Shown: positions 35,470 through 44,224, counted from the first letter of the stretch. The stretch is DNA of 64,000 bases from Peribacillus muralis (GCF_001645685.2 NZ_CP017080.1:2656001-2720000); one strand, 5' to 3'. The notes: generated by a model from the letters alone, not told the origin. Numbers and translations: made by a program.

Positions 35470-37311
35470 ATGAAACCGATGCTGCCAACTTATTACCCAG
35501 AAGCGCCCAACTCTAACGATTGGCGTTATGAAGTCAAGTATGACGGCTTTAGGGCCGTTCTAACGGTTGACTCCGATACGATAAGCATTGTGAGTCGGAA
35601 TGAAAAGGAATTATCTCAGCTATTCCCGGAAGTCATTACCTTCATTAAGGAAATGGATTTGGAAACGTATCTCCCCTTAGAGCTGGATGGAGAATTGGTA
35701 TGGCTGACGAATCAAGCAAAGGCAGATTTCTTTCAGATGCAATGGCGAGGCCGTTTACGAAACCAATCTTTGATACTGGAAAATGCTCATTATTCCCCAT
35801 GCCGTTTTATAGCGTTCGATCTCCTGCGAATCAAAGGAAAGGACGTCAGAGGCACATCCATGGAGAAGCGCCGGGAATTGATGGTGAAGATGGGGAAACA
35901 ACTCGGCCTTCCAAGTCCTCCCGACCCTACCGATCAAGCAATAATACAAATAATTGAAAGCTTCGATTGTCTGGATGCCGCATTGAATGAGGTGATTCTC
36001 TTTGATGGAGAGGGAGTAGTTGCCAAGGAAATTCGAGGTACATGGCAAGAAGGGAAACGAACGACATCTTGGATTAAGACCAAAAATTGGAAGGCGGTTT
36101 CCTGTTTCATCACGGCATTGCATAAAGAAAACGGATATATATCCCTTGGGGTATTCAAGGAAGGTGAAATATCGAAAATCGGAAGTGTCAAAAATGGTTT
36201 GAGTGCTCAAAACAAAAGGATCCTGCATGACCTCATTAAGCAAAATGCCTCAGGAGAGGACGCACAGTTTTACTATATCCACCCTTCCATTTGCATCGAA
36301 GTTCAATACTTACACGTTTATGAGGAAAATGAATTGCGTGAGCCTCAGTTTTCGCAATGGCTTTTGCAAACGGTGCCAACTGAATGCACGTGGGAAAAAT
36401 TCAGATTAAGTCAGTATACTTTTCCCGAAACCGTCCAATTAACCTCCCGCGACAAACCGCTATGGACAACGGCAGGCAAAGACGTGATCAAAGTGGAATA
36501 TCTTCATTATTTGCGTGAGGTTTCCGCTTTCTTCTTACCTTTCTTAAAGGATAAATTATTGACGACGATTAGGTACCCTCATGGAACTTTGGCTCAAGAA
36601 AGGTTTTTTCAGAAAAACAAACCTGATTATGCACCAGGTTTCATTGAAACGTTCAGGGACGAGGGTATTGAGTATATGCTTTGCAACGATGTTGAAACGC
36701 TTCTTTGGTTTGGTAACCAACTTGCATTGGAGTTTCATGTTCCATTCCAAAAGGCGGGAAAAACAAATCCTGATGAAATCGTTCTGGACTTGGATCCTCC
36801 TTCGATTGAATACTTTTCACTTGCGGTCAAAGCCGCACTGGAAATAAAAAAGGTGACGGAATCATTAAAAATTCAAGCCTTTGTCAAAACTTCTGGCAAC
36901 AAAGGACTGCAGATTCACATCCCGTTGCCAGAAGGCAAATTCACATATCAAGACACACGAATTTTCACGGATTTTCTCGGTCGTTACTTAACAAGTTCTC
37001 ACCCCAATGACTTTACCATGGAAAGATTGAAAGTGAATCGGCATAATCGCCTTTACTTGGACTTTATCCAGCACAGTGAAGGAAAAACCATCATAGTACC
37101 CTATTCCCCGCGCGGGAATGATTTTGCAGGCGTTGCTACACCTTTATTTTGGGAGGAAGTGAACGAAACGCTGCAACTAAAAGACTATACCATCCAAACC
37201 GTCCCAGCCCGCATCAAAAAGGATGGCTGTTCATTCAGGGAATATCGATATGTCGATAATGGGACTGCCTTCCATGATGTTTTGGCCTTTCTCAAGCAAA
37301 AGAAGGACTAG
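35470..37311 (+). CDS. ligD: ATP-dependent DNA ligase LigD with polymerase/primase domain
   Basis: The 613-aa protein repairs double-strand breaks with Ku. The order is the Bacillus one: an ATP-dependent ligase domain at residues 1 to about 310 (adenylated Lys23 in EVKYDGFRAV, later EGVVAKE and TTSWIKTKNW) and a LigD-type polymerase domain at about 330-613 (DLDPP at ~440 with the metal-binding Asp pair; TSGNKGLQIHIPL). The 3'-phosphoesterase/nuclease domain of mycobacterial LigD is absent, as in B. subtilis. Divergent to ku with a 158-bp shared intergenic region, so joint control is likely; in B. subtilis the pair is expressed in the forespore. Confidence 0.95.
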   Translation: MKPMLPTYYPEAPNSNDWRYEVKYDGFRAVLTVDSDTISIVSRNEKELSQLFPEVITFIKEMDLETYLPLELDGELVWLTNQAKADFFQMQWRGRLRNQSLILENAHYSPCRFIAFDLLRIKGKDVRGTSMEKRRELMVKMGKQLGLPSPPDPTDQAIIQIIESFDCLDAALNEVILFDGEGVVAKEIRGTWQEGKRTTSWIKTKNWKAVSCFITALHKENGYISLGVFKEGEISKIGSVKNGLSAQNKRILHDLIKQNASGEDAQFYYIHPSICIEVQYLHVYEENELREPQFSQWLLQTVPTECTWEKFRLSQYTFPETVQLTSRDKPLWTTAGKDVIKVEYLHYLREVSAFFLPFLKDKLLTTIRYPHGTLAQERFFQKNKPDYAPGFIETFRDEGIEYMLCNDVETLLWFGNQLALEFHVPFQKAGKTNPDEIVLDLDPPSIEYFSLAVKAALEIKKVTESLKIQAFVKTSGNKGLQIHIPLPEGKFTYQDTRIFTDFLGRYLTSSHPNDFTMERLKVNRHNRLYLDFIQHSEGKTIIVPYSPRGNDFAGVATPLFWEEVNETLQLKDYTIQTVPARIKKDGCSFREYRYVDNGTAFHDVLAFLKQKKD

Positions 37312-37320
37312 CATTGGAGC

Positions 37321-37551
37321 TACTAATTGTGAGATCGGGGCGTATACTCGTGAATGTAAGATGTTTGCTTGAAAATTGAGTCGTTTACTCGTAAGTTTGA
37401 GGCGTTCTCTCTACATTTTTTGATGTTTTTGCATGATTTTGGGCAATTACTCGCCAGTTTGGACGCTCTACTCGCCAATTCAGCATCTTTACTCGCCAAT
37501 TCAGCGTCTTTACTCGCTAATTCAGCGTCTTTACTCGCCAATTGGTGCTTG
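37321..37551. repeat. Tandem array of degenerate 21-bp units
   Basis: Eleven consecutive 21-bp units stay in phase. The last five (37447-37551) all begin TACTCGC and three are nearly identical (TACTCGCCAATTCAGCGTCTT type); the first six are more decayed (TACTCGTGAATGTAAGAT, TTTACTCGTAAGTTTGAGGCG) but keep the spacing. A minus-strand frame translates the array as repeated SKDAELA heptads, without a plausible ribosome binding site; it is most likely non-coding. Confidence 0.8.
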
Positions 37552-37587
37552 ACACGCAAAAGTGGATTGCTTTTAGCTCCAGTTCCA

Positions 37588-37624
37588 AAAAAGGTGAGGA
37601 ATTAAATGATTCCTCACCTTTTTT
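37588..37624. terminator. Bidirectional terminator between ligD and dapF
   Basis: A 10-bp stem GGTGAGGAAT/ATTCCTCACC with A-rich and T-rich flanks serves both converging genes. Confidence 0.93.
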
Positions 37625-37633
37625 GTGTCATTT

Positions 37634-38620
37634 CTATAAGGCAGTTTGCAAATAGGTTTGAACTTCATCCTGCAGTTTGGCATATAAGCTTGTTTCTTCT
37701 TCGAATTTTTGTTTTTCAAGTATTACGAATTGTTCCGGTTGATTTTTGTCTATTTCTAGCGATATCTTGAATTCATAGGTTGCGTTCCCTATTAAATCAA
37801 TTGAATAGGTTTGTTTTTTTTCATCAAAGTGAACGACGCATTTCACTTTCCCGCCATTATTGTATACGGAAATTTCGCGCTCCAATTCATTCAATCCAAT
37901 TGAGCAGGTTACTAGGCTAGAAGCGGACATCGCCGTGCCACACGCATTCGTGAACCCCACTCCCCGTTCATAAGTCCGGACATAAATGCTTCCTGGTTCG
38001 AGTTCTTTGACAAAACTGACATTGACGCCGTCAGGAAAAAGCTCATTCGGTTGATTGACCTTTGCAGAAAGGTCTGCCTGGAGGCCGCTTTGTAAAATCT
38101 CCGAATCGACGAGGGTAATCAAATGCGGATTGGGAACCGCCAATGCCGAGAACAATAGGGAAGAATGAAGCTCTGGCAATGGTTCGTTTTGCAACGTTTC
38201 TCTTTCAATGATGAGTGGCAGGTCCTTCACATTGAAACTGACGGGGGAAATTTCGACCTTGAACGTAGGGATTCCCTTATATATATCTTTTGTTTTTTCA
38301 ACGAGTAAATTCGCTTTCATCGTTTCGACAATCATTTTGTCGAGTCCCAATGCATCGTTTGCATATCTTGCAACACAGCGGAGTCCATTTCCACACATTG
38401 ATGCTTCCGATCCATCCGCGTTAAAAACACGCATCCGGCAATCAGCCTGTTCACTTTTCATTACAAACAAAATGCCGTCTGCGCCAAGTCTTCCTCTATC
38501 GCAAAGGGCTTTTGCCAACTTTTCTCTCTCTTGTTCAGTAAACGTCAAGTTTGTCGTCAATTCATCAATGATCAAGAAATCATTTCCTGAACCATGACTT
38601 TTCAATCCTTCAATAATCAT
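37634..38620 (-). CDS. dapF: Diaminopimelate epimerase
   Basis: The 328-aa enzyme turns LL- into meso-diaminopimelate for lysine and peptidoglycan synthesis. Both catalytic Cys are present: Cys76 in MCGNGLRC and Cys227 in ACGTAMSA, and the N-terminal HGSGNDFLIIDE motif is intact. It is about 40-50 residues longer than the usual ~285; the extra C-terminal tail (from about 280, Glu/Lys/Gln-rich) looks helical and has no clear function. Monocistronic. Confidence 0.94.
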   Translation of the reverse strand: MIIEGLKSHGSGNDFLIIDELTTNLTFTEQEREKLAKALCDRGRLGADGILFVMKSEQADCRMRVFNADGSEASMCGNGLRCVARYANDALGLDKMIVETMKANLLVEKTKDIYKGIPTFKVEISPVSFNVKDLPLIIERETLQNEPLPELHSSLLFSALAVPNPHLITLVDSEILQSGLQADLSAKVNQPNELFPDGVNVSFVKELEPGSIYVRTYERGVGFTNACGTAMSASSLVTCSIGLNELEREISVYNNGGKVKCVVHFDEKKQTYSIDLIGNATYEFKISLEIDKNQPEQFVILEKQKFEEETSLYAKLQDEVQTYLQTAL

Positions 38621-38749
38621 CCTGTCACATCCTTAAATATGCATGTCATCATCACTTTTTTAAATATTCTATATCATAGCATTTTCACGATAGATGTGTC
38701 ATCGCGAAAAGTAAATAAATCAAATCCTTCAATGTTTTGTACTATGCAA

Positions 38750-38797
38750 GGAAGAGCGGTTGGCAGGAGAACTCCTCCCCTTTCCAACCGCTCTTCC
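38750..38797 (-). other. Long stem-loop after the purine permease
   Basis: A 14-bp perfect stem GGAAGAGCGGTTGG/CCAACCGCTCTTCC (38750-38763 with 38784-38797) lies 8 bp beyond the permease stop. The T tail is poor in either direction, so it is either an atypical terminator or an mRNA 3'-end stabiliser. Confidence 0.6.
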
Positions 38798-38804
38798 AAA
38801 AATA

Positions 38805-40106
38805 TTAACCGATCAAACCGATGATGAAATAGACGATAAACATGGCCGCACTTACATACATCGGGGCTGAAACTTCTCTAGCTTTTCCGGTTACAAGCTT
38901 CAAGAATGGGTAGAGAATGAAACCGAATGCCATTCCATCCGCAATACTGTATGTGAATGGAATGATCGTAATGATCATGATTGCAGGTACACTCTCGGTT
39001 AAATCGCTGAAATCCAGTCTTTTTATGTTACCTAGCATCAAAATGCCAATTATGATTAAAATTGGCGCAATGGCGCTATCCGGGATCACTTTTATCACCG
39101 GAATAAATAACATGGAAAGGATGAAAAGCACACCAGTCACCACAGAGGTGAGCCCAGTCCTGCCCCCGGATGTGATTCCAGCAGCCGTTTCAACTGTTGC
39201 AACCGTAGGGCTCGAACCGAAAATACCTGATAACAGAACGGAAACACTCGTCGCCTTCAGCGACTTTTTATAGGCATCCTGGCGGTTGATACTGTCTACA
39301 TGTCCGTGTACAAGTCCAATATTTTCAAAAACCAGAACCATCGTCATCGCAAAGACACTTATCCAAAATTCGATTCGGTCCGCTTGCATGAACGATAATG
39401 AAAAGAAAAGATCGCCATATGAAGCTGTTTCCATACCAGAAAAATGGATGTCCGATAGTTGAACCGTCCCACACAAGTAGGCAATGATACTTCCTGCCAA
39501 GATGGTGATCATGAAATTACCAGGGACATTTTTGATGAATAGCGTAATGGCCAGTAAAAAGGTCAGCACCGTCGCACACACGGCTGGATTGCTTAAATCT
39601 CCCAGCGCGATGATGGAGGTTGAACCTTCCGTGATGATCCCGCCCTTTTCAAGTCCAATCAGCATCAAGAATAAGCCCAGGCCAACGGATATGGCATCTT
39701 TGAGCGAGTTCGGAATCGAATCACTGATTATCCGGGAGTATTTAGTGAAGGCTATGATTACAAAAATAACTCCCGAAATAAATACAGCTCCAAGCGCTGA
39801 TTGCCAGGATAACCCCATTCCTTGGACCATCGTATAAGCAAATAGTGCATTCACGCCCATTCCTGGAACGAGCAGGATCGGGACATTTGCCCAAAGCCCT
39901 ATCATGATGCAGCTTAAGGCGGATAAAAGGATGGTGGCAATCACCGCACCGTTAATCGGTATGCCCGCTTCCGATAAAATCAGGGAATTCACGATGAGGA
40001 TATATACGATCGTAAAATAACCGACAACTCCGGCAAGGATTTCTCGTTTTCCATTCGTTCCATAGCTGGAAAAATGAAAAAGGGCTTCCAAGTTTAATTT
40101 CTTCAT
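38805..40106 (-). CDS. AzgA-type purine permease (xanthine/uracil/hypoxanthine family)
   Basis: The 433-aa integral membrane protein has 12-14 hydrophobic segments and AzgA (NCS2-related) motifs: TNGKREILAGVVGYFTIVYI at the N-terminus, LLVPGMGVNALFAYTMV, and FGSSPTVATVETAAGITSGGRTGLTSVV. B. subtilis homologues PbuG and PbuO take up hypoxanthine and guanine. No purine riboswitch or PurR box is seen in the 150-bp upstream region, unlike pbuG. Monocistronic. Confidence 0.9.
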   Translation of the reverse strand: MKKLNLEALFHFSSYGTNGKREILAGVVGYFTIVYILIVNSLILSEAGIPINGAVIATILLSALSCIMIGLWANVPILLVPGMGVNALFAYTMVQGMGLSWQSALGAVFISGVIFVIIAFTKYSRIISDSIPNSLKDAISVGLGLFLMLIGLEKGGIITEGSTSIIALGDLSNPAVCATVLTFLLAITLFIKNVPGNFMITILAGSIIAYLCGTVQLSDIHFSGMETASYGDLFFSLSFMQADRIEFWISVFAMTMVLVFENIGLVHGHVDSINRQDAYKKSLKATSVSVLLSGIFGSSPTVATVETAAGITSGGRTGLTSVVTGVLFILSMLFIPVIKVIPDSAIAPILIIIGILMLGNIKRLDFSDLTESVPAIMIITIIPFTYSIADGMAFGFILYPFLKLVTGKAREVSAPMYVSAAMFIVYFIIGLIG

Positions 40107-40217
40107 GTTGTATCCTTATTAAATTATCCCTCGCCCACCCGTTTGTTTAAGTGACAAACTACACTTGGCGATTTTAACAAAAATAAGAGCAAAAATAAAT
40201 AGAATTTTTAAAAATAA

Positions 40218-40247
40218 AGAAAACTGCCGAAAATCATTCCGGCAGTT
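40218..40247 (-). terminator. Carbonic anhydrase terminator
   Basis: On the minus strand an 8-bp AACTGCCG/CGGCAGTT stem is followed by TTCTTTATTTTT. Confidence 0.8.
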
Positions 40248-40260
40248 ACCTATCTTTTCA

Positions 40261-40836
40261 TTATTTTTCTTCTTCCGCTGCATACCCGTCGACTACCAAT
40301 TCCAGCTTCCCTGTTTCAGGAGAAATGATTAGTCCATGTACAGGAATTGTTTTAGGAATCAAAGGATGGCCTTTAATTACTTCCACACTGTTTTTACAGC
40401 TTTGATAAACATCATCAAATCCGCGAAGCCAGCTGCGGATATCGATTCCTGCAGCTCCCAGTGTATCGATGGTACTCTTTGGAATATCGCGGTCAATCAT
40501 TTTTTCCACTACGGAATCTGCATCGACTGATGCCATCCCACAGTCATGGTGAGGTATGACCAATACTTCATCAGCCTTTAGCTCATAAATGGCAATAAGG
40601 ATACTACGCATCACACTACCAAATGGGTGGGAGACGATTGCCCCGGCAGTCTTCAATATTTTCACATCGCCATTTTTGACATTTAAGGATTTTGGCAATA
40701 GTTCAACAAGCCGGGTGTCCATACAGCTTATGATGACCATACGCTTCTCTGGAAACTTATCCGTTCTATACTTAACATACTCACCTTTTTCTACAAACTG
40801 TTCATTATAATCAAGTATCTCATTAAGTAAACTCAT
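40261..40836 (-). CDS. ytiB: Beta-class carbonic anhydrase
   Basis: The ~191-aa enzyme interconverts CO2 and bicarbonate. Zinc ligands are visible in SCMDTR (Cys and Asp) and PHHDCGM (His and Cys), and GAIVSHPFGSVMRSI is also conserved. Strong resemblance to B. subtilis YtiB. The ATG at 40836 has GGGTGG 5 nt upstream; the ATG at 40845 lies in that site. Confidence 0.93.
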   Translation of the reverse strand: MSLLNEILDYNEQFVEKGEYVKYRTDKFPEKRMVIISCMDTRLVELLPKSLNVKNGDVKILKTAGAIVSHPFGSVMRSILIAIYELKADEVLVIPHHDCGMASVDADSVVEKMIDRDIPKSTIDTLGAAGIDIRSWLRGFDDVYQSCKNSVEVIKGHPLIPKTIPVHGLIISPETGKLELVVDGYAAEEEK

Positions 40837-40925
40837 ATTTACCACCCTTTTTATGTAATTAAGCTTTTTATTTCTCTATGATTATATCAAATATATAAAA
40901 GATTTGCTAAAGTGTATTGTCATAG

Positions 40926-41720
40926 TCAATTTGAACGATGATTTAAGGTGGCGGCACAGAATCCGAAAATGATGAATCTGGGGATTTCTTCAACATGAGA
41001 TGAAAAGGTAAGAATAGGTGTATTTGTCTTAAATCGCTTTCCCCATTCTAACGGCATCCATCCTTCTTGGTAGGAAACGATTTTTTCCCCGTTTTTAGTC
41101 GCAATCTCAAATGAATTTAAACTTCCCGGCGTGTGAATGGGCATCCACTCCGTACCATCTTCCTTGTATATCATTCCCTCTATTTTCATGAGAGTCCTTT
41201 TTTCTTCATAGGAACCAATGAGGCTCCCTTCTTCATCCATGATCGACATTTCATTGAATAGACCCTTTTTGATATGATAATTGGCAAGTAAACGCCCATC
41301 ATGATCGACTAATTCATACCGCTTGGCTAAGAGCATCGACAAGAAATTAGGTACCATCCACATGAACCACTTCATATTCCTATCCCGAATCTCGCCCAAC
41401 AGGGAACCATCAGGTGCAAAGAGAAGCAGCCGCAATGTCGGTGCTGGGAGGAACGTCAGCAATATATGTTCAGCATCTAGCAAATCGGCATTTTTCCCAT
41501 ATAGATCATGAGGCAATTCCTTGATTCGGTTTTCATAGATTCGATGGATGATATATTGGACAATACTAAAAAAAATGAATGGAGACGTAATCAAGATGAT
41601 GGGACCTCGGATCAAGCTCGTAACATGGCCAATGAAAAAGAGAATGGCCAATCCAAGAGATATCCAGGAAGCATGAAAATTGGAATTGCTTATCTTTTGA
41701 TAATATTCGCGTATATTCAT
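40926..41720 (-). CDS. Membrane-anchored protein of unknown function, 264 aa
   Basis: I do not recognise this protein. It has two hydrophobic segments near the N-terminus (about 17-35 and 38-60) and then about 180 residues of alternating beta strands and turns with repeated LLAN-, GSLxG- and DGR-like motifs (APDGSLLGEIRDR, DHDGRLLANYHI, DEEGSLIGSYEEKR). The repeats suggest a beta-barrel of the Tubby/LURP-one kind. The C-terminal segment is again hydrophobic. A membrane-associated lipid-responsive role is speculation. Its own operon. Confidence 0.7.
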   Translation of the reverse strand: MNIREYYQKISNSNFHASWISLGLAILFFIGHVTSLIRGPIILITSPFIFFSIVQYIIHRIYENRIKELPHDLYGKNADLLDAEHILLTFLPAPTLRLLLFAPDGSLLGEIRDRNMKWFMWMVPNFLSMLLAKRYELVDHDGRLLANYHIKKGLFNEMSIMDEEGSLIGSYEEKRTLMKIEGMIYKEDGTEWMPIHTPGSLNSFEIATKNGEKIVSYQEGWMPLEWGKRFKTNTPILTFSSHVEEIPRFIIFGFCAATLNHRSN

Positions 41721-41883
41721 ATCTTATTCTGCTTTTCACTCCCTACTAGGAAAGTTCTTCGTCATAAATGGCGTGCCATATATGTCTCAAGCCGCCATCC
41801 ATCCTTTACCCTTTCGTATTTAATTCGCGTTCATGTGAGCGATTCCCTTTTTTAAACAGCCATTTCCGTGCGCCAATAATATG

Positions 41884-41920
41884 AAAAAAAAGAAGGACTC
41901 CGTCATGGACGGAACCCTTC
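41884..41920 (-). terminator. Terminator of the DUF4870 gene
   Basis: On the minus strand a hairpin GAAGG..TCCGTC/GACGGA..CCTTC is followed by eight T. Confidence 0.88.
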
Positions 41921-41929
41921 TTCCTTTTG

Positions 41930-42250
41930 CTATAATATCCTGAAAATCAACGGGAATCGGTAATCCGTTCCTTCATAAGCCCTAATGGCAGCAATGATCG
42001 TGAATATAATTAATGCTATTCCGATAACCGGCAATAGCAAGAAGCCAATCAAGACTATCGAAAGTAACCCAGCAACGATTGAATATATCGTGTAGGAAAT
42101 GAAAAAATTCAAGTATTCCCTTCCATGATAATCCACAAACTGTGATGAGTCCTTCTTTATTAACCAAATCACTAAAGGACCGATAAATGCTGTGAAAAAG
42201 CTGATTACATATATAAGGGCAGCAAACACTCTTTCATCTTTAGTAGGCAT
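41930..42250 (-). CDS. DUF4870 (Tic20-like) membrane protein
   Basis: The 106-aa product has three hydrophobic helices and the DUF4870 pattern: KDERVFAALIYVISFFTAFIGPLVIWL, then QFVDYHGREYLNFFISYTIY and a last long helix. These proteins are widespread in Firmicutes and of unknown function. The ATG at 42250 is chosen because GGAGAGGAGG precedes it; a start at 42292 would include the site in the coding sequence. Confidence 0.87.
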   Translation of the reverse strand: MPTKDERVFAALIYVISFFTAFIGPLVIWLIKKDSSQFVDYHGREYLNFFISYTIYSIVAGLLSIVLIGFLLLPVIGIALIIFTIIAAIRAYEGTDYRFPLIFRIL

Positions 42251-42460
42251 AGTGTCTTCTCCTCCTCTCCTATATGAATAATTACGTATCAAATGAAAAA
42301 TGGTTTCATTTTCTTTTCATTTTATTCGAAAAAAGGGAAAGGAGAGAACCTATTTTTGATAAATCCTTGATGACGAAATATCTGGACATGTTCAACCAGC
42401 TGGTGCATAAAGATAACATAATGGATCGTCCGAAATCTTCAGGAATGGAGTGATGTTTTT

Positions 42461-43243
42461 TTGCTGAACGAATTCCAGGCCTTCATCCTTGGAATCATCC
42501 AAGGCCTGACTGAGTTTTTACCTATTTCAAGCACCGGACATTTATATTTGGGAAGACATTTATTCCACCTTGATGAGGCAGGCATTTTTCTCGATACCAT
42601 GCTGCACATCGGTACATTGCTGGCATTATTGGTCGTTTATAAGAATGACATTCTTTCGATTTTAAAAAACCCTTTTTCCAAACTGACCCTGGTCCTTATT
42701 GCCGGAACGATCCCTGCCGTGATTGCCGGCCTTTTACTCAGCGATTGGTTTGATGGTCTTTCAAAAACGGGAGTGACCATAGGCTGGGAATTTTTAGCGA
42801 CAGGATTGATTTTATGGGTAGCCGACGGGATCAGAAAAGGAGAAAAATCTCTGAATGATATATCCGTCAAAGATGCCTTGATCATCGGAACCTTTCAAGC
42901 TGCTGCAATCATGCCTGCGCTTTCGCGTTCAGGCCTTACAATTGCTGCTGGTCTCTTCTGCAGGCTTGATCGGGCGACCGCCGCTTATTTTTCCTTTTTG
43001 CTTTCGATCCCAGCCATTACTGGCGGCATTGTTTTTCAGATGAAGCCGATCTTTACGGGGGAGGTTGAGCGGCTTCCCGTCACTGCCCTTTTTGTCGGGA
43101 CCCTTGCTGCAGCCATATTTGGTTATATTGCCGTGGTTTGGATGATCGATTTTCTTAAAAAGCGGTCCCTTAAAGTATTCTCCATTTACGTATGGGCGCT
43201 TGGAGCAATCATTTTATTCATGCAATTCACTGGAAGGTTTTAA
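42461..43243 (+). CDS. uppP: Undecaprenyl-diphosphate phosphatase
   Basis: The 260-aa protein dephosphorylates undecaprenyl pyrophosphate so the lipid carrier can be reused in wall synthesis; it also confers bacitracin tolerance. QGLTEFLPISSTGHLYL carries the catalytic (E/Q)xxxE and PxSSTGH motifs near residue 20; the second motif PALSRSGLTIAAGL is at about 150. About seven membrane helices. The start is TTG at 42461 with a GGAGTG site about 10 nt upstream. It is followed by a long leader for a GNAT gene. Confidence 0.94.
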   Translation: MLNEFQAFILGIIQGLTEFLPISSTGHLYLGRHLFHLDEAGIFLDTMLHIGTLLALLVVYKNDILSILKNPFSKLTLVLIAGTIPAVIAGLLLSDWFDGLSKTGVTIGWEFLATGLILWVADGIRKGEKSLNDISVKDALIIGTFQAAAIMPALSRSGLTIAAGLFCRLDRATAAYFSFLLSIPAITGGIVFQMKPIFTGEVERLPVTALFVGTLAAAIFGYIAVVWMIDFLKKRSLKVFSIYVWALGAIILFMQFTGRF

Positions 43244-43423
43244 GGGATGAAGCACTTGAAATGGAGGTGGAAAACTGGTTTTTCAAGGGCATAATGCAGA
43301 CGTGTGCCCGCTATTAATACCCGTCAAAAAAAAGTTGGAAATTGACGAAAAAAAAAGGCAAAAAACCTATTCCCAAACCGGATTTTTTTTAGTATTATAC
43401 CTTCGTAAGCTTCTTTAGATTTA
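43244..43423. other. Spacer after uppP
   Basis: A/T-rich spacer with poly-A and poly-T tracts; no gene. It contains the uppP 3' end and weak promoter-like elements before the tRNA-like leader. Confidence 0.4.
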
Positions 43424-43587
43424 TATAATTTCTGACAATAAAAATAGGGAAGGCAAATGGTGCGCCACCGGTTTCCGGTTCTAGTGGGTTCGATTCCCAC
43501 CCCGAAATTTTTTGATGAACGACTTAAAAAATTTCGAGGGTGGGCAGCGACTACGCATAAAAACTGCCCTCAAACGGAGGGACGGAA
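43424..43587 (+). promoter_or_regulatory. tRNA-like structured leader of a GNAT gene
   Basis: A TATAAT at 43424-43429 may start the transcript. The leader then has a D-arm-like GGC-N9-GCC (43452-43466), an ACCGG-TTT-CCGGT hairpin (43467-43479), and a perfect T-arm: GTGGG-TTCGATT-CCCAC (43484-43500). The T-arm 3' side can instead pair downstream in an 18-bp stem with one bulge (43496-43513 with 43526-43544). GGGCAG (43542-43547) can pair with CTGCCC (43564-43569), and CCCTC (43567-43571) can hide the ribosome binding site by pairing with GAGGG (43577-43581). Alternative pairings of this kind point to a conformational regulatory RNA. No complete tRNA (acceptor stem) is present. Confidence 0.55.
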
Positions 43588-44142
43588 ATGTTAAAAAAGA
43601 GAGATTTCTCAGATTGTTTTTCTCTTTATGAACAAATGACGCATCCAGATGTCTTCCCTTTCGTGCGCCATAAAGTAGATTCATATGAAGAATATGTATT
43701 CATTACTAAGCAAACGATCGAGGCAGAAGAAGCTGGGGAACTCATTTCACGAACGATCCTGGACGAATGGGAAAACCCAATCGGTTGCATTTCTTTATAC
43801 GATATTGAAAATGGTGCAGGTTTCTTAGGCACATGGCTTGGCAAGTCTTATCATGGAAAAGGATATAATGCCATCGCAAAAGACGCTTTCTTTAAAGAGC
43901 TCTTCTTCGAACTGGGCCTTGAAACGGTCTTCATGCGAATTCGCAAAAAAAATATCCGTTCGATTAAAGCCGCGGAAAAGCTTCCCTATGCCATCAATGC
44001 CAACGATACAAGAAAGTCCCTTTATGATCAGATCAATCATGAAGGAGATATCTTCGATTTGTTTGAAATACCTAAAGATTTGTATAACCTTCATATCCTT
44101 AGGCAGCATGATGATGACGAACAGCAATTACTCGAAGCATAA
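43588..44142 (+). CDS. GNAT-family acetyltransferase, RimJ/RimL-like
   Basis: The 184-aa product starts LKKRDFSDCFSLYEQMTHPDVFPFVRH and has a RimL-like core: NPIGCISLYDIENGAGFLGTWLGKSYHGKGYNAIAKDAFF with the acetyl-CoA loop near residue 90, then RIRKKNIRSIKAAEKLPYA. Substrate not known. ATG at 43588 has a GGAGGG site 6 nt upstream that lies inside a predicted hairpin of the leader, so translation may be regulated. The C-terminal 40 residues are acidic. Followed by a terminator. Confidence 0.87.
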   Translation: MLKKRDFSDCFSLYEQMTHPDVFPFVRHKVDSYEEYVFITKQTIEAEEAGELISRTILDEWENPIGCISLYDIENGAGFLGTWLGKSYHGKGYNAIAKDAFFKELFFELGLETVFMRIRKKNIRSIKAAEKLPYAINANDTRKSLYDQINHEGDIFDLFEIPKDLYNLHILRQHDDDEQQLLEA

Positions 44143-44196
44143 ACAGCGGATCGGTTGATTTCTTAAGGAAATTGCTTATCTTTTCATATAAAGGCG

Positions 44197-44224
44197 AGAG
44201 CTTCCATAATTGGATAGCTCTTTT
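44197..44224 (+). terminator. Terminator of the GNAT gene
   Basis: AGAGCT(T)CCA / TGG(A)TAGCTCT stem and four T. Confidence 0.75.

Noticed and set aside
37323..37559. Minus-strand frame with repeated SKDAELA
   Set aside because: It is only the translation of the 21-bp array; no ribosome binding site or promoter supports it, although the heptad period is reported as a finding.
40107..40260. Purine riboswitch or PurR box before the AzgA-type permease
   Set aside because: Neither the conserved purine aptamer blocks nor a PurR box is visible in this gap.
43452..43510. A complete tRNA gene
   Set aside because: The T-arm is perfect but there is no acceptor stem, no 7-nt anticodon loop, and the 3' side continues into a long hairpin. 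I call it tRNA-like only.
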